DNA from: Azolla caroliniana
Lineage: Eukaryota; Polypodiophyta
Length of the DNA: 64,000 nucleotides
Assembly (NCBI GenBank): GCA_043228905.1
Contig: JBHGNT010000013.1
Location: 18,910,001 to 18,974,000, forward strand
Reading direction: 5' to 3'
Position 1 is the first letter of the stretch. Every line of letters starts with the position of its first letter. Of this stretch, positions 1-10,113 are shown one piece after another. The notes under the pieces are model-generated. The model saw only the letters and a list, made by a program, of their open reading frames with translations. It was not told where the DNA came from and searched no databases. The translations under genes and the position numbers were made by a program.

Positions 1-44
1 TCTCTGCAGCCGACACAGCTTGACGAAGAAGAACAAGAAGAACG

Positions 45-3000
45 ATGGATAGAGGCATGGCGAGCTCGCTTCCAACAGAGAAGCTCGACAGAACCAACTA
101 CGCGTCTTGGTCCTACAAGATGCACCAGTACCTGCTCGGGCACGGCTACTGGAGTTATGTCGAAGAAGCTAATGACACGGCACCCGAATCGACACACAGA
201 GACTTCCCGTCGTGGGAGCAATCGGCGAGCAGGGTTTTATACTGCTTCGCATCGTGTGTGGGCGAACAGCTATTGAGCTATGTTCGGGATGCAAAGACGC
301 CGAAGGGTGCGTGGGAAAATCTGAAGAAGATTTTCGCCGCGAGCACCACAGCCAGGAAGCTTCAGCTCCGACAGGAGTTGAGCAACCTACGACAACGCGA
401 CTTGTCGGTGGTGGACTATACCTCGAAGATCAAGGACATCTGCGACTCCCTCGCCTCCATAGAGGTGAACATCGAGGAGAGCGAGATGGTCCATATCTGT
501 CTCGGAGGTTTGGCGTCGAAGTTCAGAGCGTTCCGAACGGTTGTGTGTACCCGGGAGTACTTTTCTGGTCAATTCAACGGTTATCTACAACAAATGGGAA
601 TTCGGCGCGAATTCAGTTGTAGATACACGCCGGAGCAGAACGGCGTGGCCGAGAGGAAGAATCGGTCAGTTGTGGAAGCGGCACGAGCAATGCTGGAGGA
701 GAAGAGCTTGCCCAAATTCTACTGGGCCGAGGCGATAAGGACCGCGGTATACATCCAGAACCAGATCGGAGACAAAGTGTCAGCACACGAGCTATATTTT
801 GGAACGAAGCCGAACTTGCGACACTTGAGGGTGTTCGGTAGCATTGCGTATGTGCATGTACCGAAGGAGAAAAGGAGGAAGCTGGACGCAAAGACCAAGA
901 AATGCATCTTGGTCGGTTACTCGGACGTGCAGAAGGGTTATAAGTGCTATAACCCTCGCACCAAACAAGCGTGTGTTAGCCGTGACGTTGTGTTTGACGA
1001 GTCCGCGTCCTGGTACCAGCTCCCGACTCCAAACCCCGACTCCAATCCGAGTTCTGACGATGAGGTCAGCGAGGTCGAGATGCCTCCGGATGAGCCCGAA
1101 ATCGAGACCCGCAAAGAGAGTCCGATTTCACTCCGTTTAAGTGGACCGATTGGACGACTGAGTTGGTACGATCAGTCCAATGAAGAGCCGGCGAGTAGTG
1201 GAGACTCGGCCGTGCATTCCCCGCGCAGGAAGTCGAGGAGACGGCTTACGCGCAAAGAGAAAGGGAAGAAGAAGGTGTCGGATTCCAGCATGGATAGGAA
1301 CGAGTCAGACCGACGCAAGTCCGACTCCGAGGGAACCGGTGACGGGTCTTTAAAGGTGAAGTCCGCGTCGACCGAGAAGGCCTCGACATCGGCTAATGTG
1401 ATATTACGCCGATCTACCCGCCAGAAGAATCCTGTTTTGCGGTTCGGATACAACGAGTACATGGTGCATCATTATGCGTACATGACCCGTGTAGCGGAAT
1501 TGCGCGAGCCGGAGAGCTACGCAGAAGCGGCTAAAGACGCGAATTGGCGTGCCGCGATGGAGGAAGAGATGCACGCATTGGCAGAGAACGAGACCTAGGA
1601 CCTGGTTGACGCACCAACAGGGGTAAAACCGATCGGGTGTAGGTGGGTGTACAAGGTCAAGTACAACACCGATGGCTCAGTCAACCAGTACAAGGCTCGG
1701 CTAGTGGCAAAGGGCTACGCGTAGAAACACGGCATCGACTACGATGAGACGTTCGCGCCGGTCTCGAAAATGACGATCGTCCGTGTTTTGCTCGCAGTAG
1801 TTGCGGTGAAGGGGTGGCACTTACATCAGATGGATGTAAAGAATGTGTTCCTGCAAGGTGACCTTGAGGAACAGGTGTACATGGTACAGCCCCCCGGATT
1901 TCACTCTAGAACGAACTCCTCGGCAGTATGCCGACTGAAGAAGTCCCTTTACGGACTGAAGCAAGCCCCGCGTGCCTGGAACGCGAAGATCACGCAACAA
2001 CTGCATCAGATGGGCTTCGTCACGTCAAAATCGGACTCTTCCCTGTTCATCCGGAAAGGTCGACTCGGACCGGTTAGTATTTTACTATATGTTGATGACT
2101 TGGTCATCACCGGCGCCGACCTAGGTGAAATCGACCGCGTGAAGCTCCAATTTGCGGCATCGTTCGACATGAAGGATCTGGGGGACCTTCATTACTTCCT
2201 CGGGATCGAAGTGATCCGTACCCCCGAAGGCATATTGATCAGCCAACGTCATTACGTGCTGAGTATGCTCTTCAAATTCGGGATGGCCAACTGTAAGTCC
2301 GTCTCAACTCCTCTGGACAGAACCGTCAAGCTTCGTCCCGATACGGGAAAGGTATGCGACCCGACGAGGTTCTGACAAATTGTCGGAAGCCTCATATACT
2401 TGACCATCACCCGACCCGACCTCAGTTATCCAGTCGGAGTGATCAGTCAATTCATTGCGCGACCTACCGAGGAGCACCTCCAGTGTGCGCAACGCATACT
2501 TCGGTATGTCAACGGCACTAACGACCGGGGACTGCTATATCGGACCGGTGCAGCCGCGCAGTTAGTCGGCTACACCGATGTTGATTGGGCTGGCAACGCC
2601 GCCGATCGCCAATCCACGTCCGGATACGCGTTCTCCCTCGGGAGTGCCGCGATCACGTGGAGTAGTAAGAAACAGCCGACAGTTGCACTGTCGAGCACCA
2701 AAGCTGAGTACCGAGGAGCGTCTGTCGCGACATGCGAAGCCATATGGTTCAAACGGCTGCTTAGGGACCTGCAAGAGGAGGTGTCAGATCCGACGACAAT
2801 CTACTGCGACAACCTCAGCAGCATCCAGCTCGCGAAAAACCCCGTTTTCCATGCACGGACCAAGCACATTGAGGTGCACTACCATTTCGTCCGTGAGCGT
2901 GTCCTTTCCGATGAAGTCGAACTTCAGTACGTTCCGACAGATCGGCAGACTACCGACATCTTCACCAAGCCTCTTGGTCTGGACAAGTTGCGGCAATTCT

Positions 3001-3584
3001 CAGGTGCGCTCGGATTGCGTCACCTCGACGTGCCAAACTTGAGGGGGAGAACAGTCCCGAACGACCAAGCAAGGCAGCAGGAAGGGAGTGGAGACCGCGA
3101 CACCGAGTCGGTTGACTCGGTTGTCGAGTTCGACCTCGGATCGGCTGAAGAAGCCAAGGGCGGACCCACGGAAAAGTCCGGAAGCGGACAGAAGGGGAGC
3201 AGCCGAAGGAGAGAGCCAAAGCCAACCACGCATGGGGAAGATGACGCCATCGAGGGTGAGAAGACCGAAGACAAGTTGGAGACAGCCAACTCGGACGAGA
3301 GCGAAAACCAATCGGAGGTAGCCGAGTCAGTTCGGATGTTTGATTCAAATACGCTGAATCAACCGAAGCCCAAGCGGAAGAAAAGGCAGCAGGAGAAGCG
3401 TCAACACCGCAACAGCAGAAGAGCTGATAAGGGCCACATGAGCAGACAAGCCGACCGGAAGGGTCGAAGCGTGCGGAGTCGAACAGGTCATGGAGCGCAA
3501 GCGAGGCGTGAAGCCAGGAGGAACCGGAGCTGTGAGCCCGAAGATCCCGAGGAGCCTCAAGTTGAGCTTGAGGAGGAGTGTTGA
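45..3584 (+). pseudogene. Copia element A: gag-pol polyprotein, decayed
   Basis: One reading frame runs from the ATG at 45 to 3584, broken by three stops (1596, 1722, 2373). In order it encodes an N-terminal copia gag domain (UBN2-like, LDRTNYASW near residue 14), then directly the C-terminal half of integrase (NGVAERKN, then the KCILVGYS and SRDVVFDE motifs), a long charged linker, reverse transcriptase (VYKVKY..QYKARLVAKGY, LLYVDDLVITG) and RNase H (TDVDWAG, TKHIEVHYHFVRE). The gag zinc knuckle, the protease and the integrase zinc-binding and first two catalytic Asp regions are missing, so a deletion joins gag to integrase near position 545. The three stops match TGG-to-TAG, CAG-to-TAG and CGA-to-TGA changes at conserved Trp, Gln and Arg positions. 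After RNase H the frame stays open for about 190 more codons, rich in Glu, Arg, Ser and Lys. The 5' LTR lies off the left edge. The element cannot be autonomous. Confidence 0.9.
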
Positions 3585-3632
3585 GAGACAAGCTCAACAT
3601 CAGCCGGATCGGCTGAAGAAGCCGAGGACCCG
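3571..3632 (+). repeat. Polypurine tract and truncated start of copia A 3' LTR
   Basis: A purine run (aggaggag) is followed at 3579 by TGTTGAGAGA, the usual junction of polypurine tract and TG at a copia 3' LTR. Only about 55 bases of LTR remain. At about 3635 the sequence changes to antisense Gypsy gag, so the LTR is truncated. Confidence 0.5.
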
Positions 3633-3634
3633 GA

Positions 3635-4270
3635 TCGTGAACTGAGCGACCGTCTCGTGAGGTTCTTGGCTCATGGAAAAGAACTGTCAGAGCAGTTTGC
3701 GCTTCGAAACTTCGCTGTGAAATAATTCTAGAAACTTTGTTCGGACATCCTAGAACGTTGTGATCTCCCCCACATCGAGGCCGGAATACCATCGAGCAGT
3801 CGGGCCATCGAGGGATAGAGCAAATTCCGCGATTTTAGAGGACTCGATTTCAGTAGCCGATAACCGCTGCGTCGAGTGGTTGGCCTGTCATGTGGATACG
3901 AAAGCACAGGTGTGCGATTCCGTGTCGGGGTCGTCTGTATATCGTGGGTAAGGGTAAGGCATGGTATCGAGATCCGGGTCTTCAGGTAAAGCCGGAAAAG
4001 GGTTAGGGTCAGGTTGGGTGACCTCTGGAGGGCTTGGCGGGGAGATCGGTGTGGAATCAACTCACGACTAGGTATCGGGTGGCGAGGATTGCAATCGGTG
4101 AGCCTCCGATAGTTCCTGGAAAGATTGTTCAGTGACCGCCGAGTCAGAAGTTACTTCGACTAGCTTAGGGCATCGGGCAGGTGGCCGAGACCGCGTGATG
4201 CGATTGGGTGTCGTAATGGCGGCTGAGGTTTGCCTCCTATGTAGTTCGTTGTGACCTTACAGTTGTAACC
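3635..4270 (-). pseudogene. Gypsy fragment: 5' part of gag, antisense to copia A
   Basis: Read on the minus strand, this matches the gag start of gypsy 1 (40096 onward). The YPRYTD, HAFVSTWQANHST-type and ARWYSGLD motifs align in order with those of gypsy 1, and the match continues through the equivalent of the QEPHETVAQFTIR segment before ending abruptly at about 3635. The leader between primer site and gag also matches that of gypsy 1 (39945-40095). The frame is interrupted. It is a relic of the same family, older or more diverged than gypsy 1. Confidence 0.75.
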
Positions 4271-4800
4271 GGGCATGCCAAATTGTGTTAACCATTTCTG
4301 GGGGAAACACCTTCGATGAGCCCACAGGCTATCGATATCAAGGGGTCGTGTTACGTCGGGCCCTCTTCTACACTGAGAAGACGTTATGGGAACGAGGAGT
4401 GTACACGGGCTACAACCCGGTAGACGTAGACGTAGCTCGGTTTACGAGTACGGGGAGAATACACACATGAAGGAACAGTAAGAGCGAGATTTATATTAGA
4501 TGAGAAAGCTCACATTGATTACAGTACACGGCTCTCGGCCGGAAACAGTTTTGTGTAGAGCTCCGTGCTACGATATTAATCCTGTTAAATTATTTATGTA
4601 TCTCTCCCTCTCGAGGTATGCAGGTCTCGGCTTATATAGTTTTCTTCTTTACATAGAGCTGAGCCGTCGGTTGATTGTGAGGGCTCAAAACTCAACTATT
4701 TTAGTTCTACCTATTTCCTCAACTACTTTTCTACCTACCAGAGAGTTTACATATTTTGTTTTTTTATATTTCTGGCCTATGGACAACAATTTTGTGGTTG
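4271..4800 (-). repeat. LTR and primer-site region of the Gypsy fragment
   Basis: On the minus strand the LTR ends at about 4285 next to AATTTGGCATGCCCGG, the same junction sequence seen at 39950 in gypsy 1. Aligning the reverse complement with the 3' LTR at 56179-56705 gives matched blocks in order: TTGTTGTCCATAGG / GTGTTGTCCAGAGG, CCGACGGCTCAG / TCGACGGCTCGG, a TATA-like block followed by GACCTGCATACCTC / GACCAGTACCTC, and TCGAAGGTGTT at the end. Recognisable homology fades above about 4800. Small open frames here have no coding support. Confidence 0.65.
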
Positions 4801-7800
4801 TCTTATATATGCTCATGTATATAATGAGTGTGAATTGACAATATGCAGAGCTTCTATTAAGAAGGGTCAGAAGATAGCATATGAAATGGCATCTTTCCTC
4901 TAGAATCTCAACTTCTCAAAACCTATTTAACATGAGAAAATCTTTCTACTTGTAATCTTATAACCATATTTAATGAGATTCACATTCTGTCATTGTTTAA
5001 TTTGAGTACTTTGAATATATATATACATATATGTGATGATAACAACCTCTTCTATTTAGAAGTTTCAACTCTATTACCACTTGTTAATGCCATTTCGGCT
5101 ACTTGCCAAACATTCACAAACCTTAGGTGCTTTCTTAGCTTGAATCTCCTTCACCAAACCCTTAATGTTAATAATTGTGCAAGGGATAGAATATGCAAAG
5201 ACAATCAATAAGACAAACATAATGGAGAAAATAAATTGGTATAAAGGATCAGAGATGTAAATATTATAAAATGCGTAAAATGTTTATGCAAAGGATATCT
5301 TTGAGTGCTTGTTTCAAATAACTTTAGTAAAACCGGTTGTGGTGTGTTTGTGTATTTAATGTAAAGATATCCTTAGAGTGCCAAATTCAATCAACTTTAG
5401 GAATGGACTGTAAACATTGATATGGTGTGTTTGTGTATTTAAGGTAGATTGAGGATGAGTTTGATATAAGTATCGACTCTAGGCATCTTTAACCTAAGTG
5501 AGAAAGGAAAAACTTTTGATGTTGGAGACAAACCACGATAAGCAAGAATAACTTCCAAATTTTGCACATAGATACTATTCCACAAACGTAAGCATGTTAA
5601 ACGTACTATCTCGGAAAACTTTAGCATGTTAAATATGCATGTACATACAAACCTATGCCATAGATTTCAATAAAAGTCAATAGCATGTGTATTTCGAAAG
5701 GGTTGTTTTTTGAAGCTTCATGGATGCAACTTGCAATAAATAAATAAAAAAGGTCGGGCTGAATAAAGCCAAATGCACCTTTTAACAATGGTCAGACAAT
5801 TTAGTTTAGAATTATGAGCAAATTGCAAAATTGGGAAGTTGAGAGCTTACATTCAATCTTGTAACCCAACTGTATTTGTGTGCTAAAGTACATATGATGA
5901 TGATTCCTTAATGACCCTCGAGATTTGATAAAATACTTTTCAATTTGCAAGGTTTTGGTACTAGAATCTACAATCATTTGTAATGTGGTACTATGTTACA
6001 CTCTATAAACATCTTCAACAACAAGGATCATCATTTGGATTATCACTTGGGGATTAAGGTACGACAAGTAGGGACCCTCAACCACATGGTGGTTGGAAGT
6101 TTTAGGTTTACATGTGGGGTCCAAAAGCAATGGACAATAGGTTGAAAAGGGATAGATATTGGTGAACTATTCGAGGATTGTTTACAATTTCATGGGGTCT
6201 GTTGCAACATGGGGACTTCCCCACGTGCATTTTTTAATGCATTAATATTTCATTCATTTACGTTTCTATGGTTTGCATAGGAGGTGAGAGAGAGAGAAGA
6301 AAGCAAAGAAAAGTAAGAAGAGGACAAAGGTTCAAAAGTCCTTACCACAATTATTATTCCGAAGTTGAGTTGTCCATCATCAAAGGGCGTGAGAGGGTCG
6401 AAAGTGGGGATCGATAGAAAAGCGAGATAATCGATATGTGCTTAATTGTCTAGCTCTCCTTTTCTTTTATTTCAAGAATACAATGTAAGCAAGGGCCAAA
6501 GGTGAGTGCTTTCTTTTTGCTACCATTATTCAAGGTTGCAAAGTTCTTGTTGATAAGAACAATTTTCCGCGCTACCTATACTTTAAAGTTCTTTTGGTTG
6601 GATGTGGTGTTTGTGTGGCCTTTAGTGCAAGTCTATAAAGTTGTTACGAGTTTACATGTTAGGCACCATTAGTTTTTAGTGTACACATATGGCTTGTTCT
6701 CTCTTTCTCTCTCTCTCACTTTGGGGTAGGTCACGAAATCATAGAAAAGAACAGAAACATACATACATATACACGCTCACGCACACACACACACACACAC
6801 ATGTATACATGATGGTGTTGCTTTAACATGTTGTTAAAGAATTGAAGAATTATAATTTCAAAGAGTGACAATCATGTCCACCAAGTGAAGCAAATAGTAT
6901 CTAATGCATTTTTCACAACTTTCAGTTATGCTTTTGACATGTCTATTTCTCCACACTTAAAAGCATAAAGGGAAGACACATGTTTCTAATCAATTAAGGT
7001 AGAAGATAACCCAATAACATGAAATCGGTAGAACGCATTTGGGGAAAAATAAAAATTTTGAAGCTTCATATTGACAAACACAAACCAATGTATTTTCCAT
7101 CCAAGAAATATGGTTGAGTGAGTAGAAACATAAGTAATTAAGGGTGTAACTCACGATAGAGATGTGTGCATTTCACAGCAAAACTATGGGGGTTTTGCTA
7201 CCTCAAGACCACACCCTTTTCCTGAATTGTTTGTGAACCTTAAAGTTGAGCATGCATCATCAAAACTAATATGTACCCTTTGAAACTTCATTGCCCTAAA
7301 TGTTTATCTACCTAAAACATAGTTCAAGTCAAGATGCATCATGAGAACTATTATACACCCTCAACCCGACAATTGTGAACGGTGAGTCTAAGTTATTGTT
7401 CATGCATGCATGCCGAATTTCATGTTGACACCAGGATTTTGGGAACAATGTAAATCATATATCAATGGAAGTAGGATGAATCAAAACTCAAATGTAGAAT
7501 ATGTACATCAATTTCATCGCGTGTCTTTAAAAAAGATCAAATAAAATGAAAGAGAGGATTGCAATAGAATCCCCACAATGTAGTAGTGAAAAATGAAGAA
7601 CTTTATTTGCATTCAAACTAAAAATGCCTTTATTTAAAATCGATGATTCTATTATAAAAGGTTGAGAGCAAGAGCGCAGACTTAAATGAAATGTTGATTG
7701 CTTGCCTGTCCAAGCACTTCCTCTACATAAAAGTCGAAATACTTGGGCGACTCATTGAATACGTGCGTTAGCTAGGTTGCGTATCCAATTTATGCAATAC

Positions 7801-8904
7801 CATTAACCAATGACATCAAACATCCCAATTGTATTGCAACTTCGTCCAAAACATATGCATACATGTGTCGAAATTTGTATAAATGTTTCATATTGACAAG
7901 GTAAAAATATTGAGCGAGAAAGGCCATTGCGCAATGGTGAGCTAATGATGAAAACTTAGTTCAATTCAAAGAGGTCATAGTAGCTTATGACGAAAACTAA
8001 GTTTCAAATGGGGATTAGATTACCAATGTTGACTATTCGAACGTAGTCTCGATTTTCCCAAAAATCCATCCACATTGTAGCGGCTAAAGTGGGCATGATT
8101 ATGGAGTCAATCAAGGGGGATTAGCATCGAACTCGAGGTGAGTGTTGAATTTAGCTAATTAGGGCTCAAATGGATGTGACTAACCATTCCTTGGAATGAT
8201 TATGGTATTTCATTGGAGCTAATTATGAATCATTTAGAGGTTCATTCATGATAATTTGGCAATCGATTCCAAATGGGAGTCAGCCATTACCCCGGATGCG
8301 ATTAGCGATCCCATGGTCTTGTCAATGACATGGTAAGTAAAAGAAAATTGAAATTCAAGAGGCCTTTGGGAGCTTCACACATCATACAATACATTGGTGG
8401 TTAAATTCCCTTTAAAGAGAAAGTTCATCATACGAAGGGGAATCTATTTTGCTTTTGCTTTTCAAGATTAAATGGGAAAAGGCAAACAAATTTGCTTCTG
8501 TTTTGTCTTTTCTCTTTATTTTCTTGTTCTTTTAGTAAAGGTAAGAAGGGAGGGGTTGATGTTTTTTGGGTCGAGGAGGTGGAATGGTAGCATGGCCTCT
8601 TGGACATCGGCTTGGTTTATCGCAGCTCGAGACTGTGCACAAACACCATGAAGATGGATTTGTCGACACTCGGACTTGTCCAGTGGTTCGAATACACATA
8701 CAAAATAAATCATGAATAGCGTTTTAAGTTTAACTCTCGAATGCTTTTTGGCTTTTCGACAATGATAAATAAATAAATAACACTCCTAGGGTTCCACCGA
8801 GTCTCGCTAACTAGGTACCTTTTGTCTTTTCGCTTGTTCAGTTTTTTCTTGCGCTTTTTTTTTTTGTTATCTCCTTTCTTCTGGGCTTGAGCGAGGGTTG
8901 TCGT
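4801..8904. other. AT-rich intergenic DNA, no gene recognised
   Basis: About 4.1 kb with frequent stops on both strands and no protein motif that I recognise. Two similar short stretches (GTGTGTTTGTGTATTTAA at about 5342 and 5427) suggest an old local duplication. A (CA)n run lies at 6782-6800. It may contain decayed transposons, but I cannot identify any. Confidence 0.5.
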
Positions 8905-9060
8905 AGCATTCATCGCATGGTCGGGAAGGCCTTTGTGCAGATACTTGTTCGGGCCTCTCTACATATGGTGCCTCGACGTGATGACGGTTGCAATGTCCAG
9001 GGCCAAAACGCAAGAAAATCTTCGGGTTCTGAGGGTCCGAATGCTTGGGAAATTCTACAT
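8905..9060 (+). pseudogene. Partial copy of the F-box/kelch gene
   Basis: The stretch from about 8905 matches the 3' coding part of the F-box gene at about 11655-11810. Shared blocks are GGTCGGGAAGGCC, the block encoding LYIWCLD (ctctacat.tggtgcctcgac) and GTCCGAATGCTT, in the same order and strand. The intervening sequence is scrambled and no long frame survives. It is a fragmentary duplication or a piece of a lost paralogue lying 1.1 kb upstream of the functional copy. Confidence 0.6.
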
Positions 9061-9198
9061 AGTCCCAAGCCCCGTGGCTCGTCTCCTTTCGCGGACGCAT
9101 CTTTTTACAGCCTAGGGGGGTTCTCGTCGCTACTCTTGAACAACTCAAAAGCCGGCAATGGGCAATGGGGGGAGAGCATCGCGCAAGACATGAGGTAC

Positions 9199-9264
9199 AA
9201 AAGCAAAAAGCAAAAGGCAAAAGGCAAAAGGCAAAAGGCAAAAAGCAAAAAGCAAAAAGCAAAA
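9199..9264. repeat. 7-bp minisatellite (AAAAGGC/AAAAAGC)n
   Basis: About nine head-to-tail copies of a 7-base unit. They start in step as AAAAGC variants, become AAAAGGC and return to AAAAAGC. Confidence 0.85.
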
Positions 9265-9345
9265 CCGTTACAAATCATTCAATAGATCTTTTAGCTCTTT
9301 TGTTTTTTTATAGATCAAATAATGACAATCGATAGTTAAGGTAAG

Positions 9346-9348
<3 letters not shown>

Positions 9349-9381
<33 letters not shown>

Positions 9382-9428
9382 TCTTCTTCCTTTTTTTTTT
9401 CTTTCTTCTTTTTCTATGAAATCACAGG

Positions 9429-9471
<43 letters not shown>

Positions 9472-9581
9472 TATGCAGATCATCAGATCGCCGACAAAAA
9501 GTAGAAAATGAGAGGGGAAAAGAAATGGAAACCCTAAAAGAAAGGAAAGAGAGAGAGAGAGAGAGAGTGTGTGTGTGTGTG
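9349..9581. repeat. Cluster of microsatellites: (TC)n, (TG)n, (GA)n(GT)n
   Basis: (TC)n at about 9349-9380, (TG)n at about 9432-9470, then (GA)n passing into (GT)n at about 9548-9581. Polypyrimidine and polypurine runs upstream of a plant gene often fall in promoter or 5'UTR DNA. These lie 0.5-0.75 kb before the F-box start codon. Confidence 0.85.
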
Positions 9582-9679
9582 ATTTGGAAATAAAAAGAAA
9601 AAGCAGAACAGGACATGGCAGCAGGAACAGCAGAAAGCAAGAATGGTTGAAAGCTAAATTACTAAGAATACTAATTATG

Positions 9680-9685
9680 TATATA
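9680..9685 (+). promoter_or_regulatory. Candidate TATA box of the F-box gene
   Basis: TATATA followed by G, about 430 bases before the ATG at 10114, with a long pyrimidine-rich stretch between. The spacing would leave a leader of about 400 bases. This is a sequence match only. Confidence 0.3.
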
Positions 9686-9743
9686 TAGTATTATGGTGTT
9701 TCTCAAGTTTCCTTTTTTAGTTCTTTTCTGGGTTGCTTGCCAA

Positions 9744-9815
9744 GATGATGATGATGGCGGTGGTGGTATTGATGATGATGATGATGACGATGATGATGGC
9801 GGTGGTGGTGATGGT
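9744..9815. repeat. (GAT/GGT)n trinucleotide repeat
   Basis: An imperfect GAT/GAC/GGT trinucleotide tract. The Asp/Gly-rich open frame that runs through it is low complexity and has no other support. Confidence 0.7.
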
Positions 9816-10113
9816 GATGAAGCAGAAGAAAGACGAATACAGAAAGAAGGAAGGAAGAGAAAGAAAGAATTTCGAAGAATGATGTGGTGCAGAAGCCATC
9901 GCCTTCTTTTTCTCCTGCAAAATTAACCCTCCTTCTTCTGCTTCTGCTTCTTCTTCATTTTCTTCCTTCTTTCTCCCCTTCCTTTCTCCCCTTCCTTTCT
10001 TCTTCAGATTATCGATCTAGCACAGAGATTTAATACGCAGCAGGGTTCCTTGTGTTTTCCTCTGATCTGAGGAAGTTTTTGTTACCCCAAAAAAGAAAAA
10101 AAGACCCTGTAGC

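Noticed and set aside
2962-3792. 276-residue minus-strand ORF over the end of copia A
   Set aside because: Mostly antisense of the stop-poor charged tail of copia A joined to the antisense gypsy gag piece. Only the part below about 3800 has homology, and that is listed as the gypsy fragment.
9693-9926. Asp/Gly-rich small ORF
   Set aside because: Translation of the GAT/GGT repeat only; its length comes from low complexity, with no conserved part.
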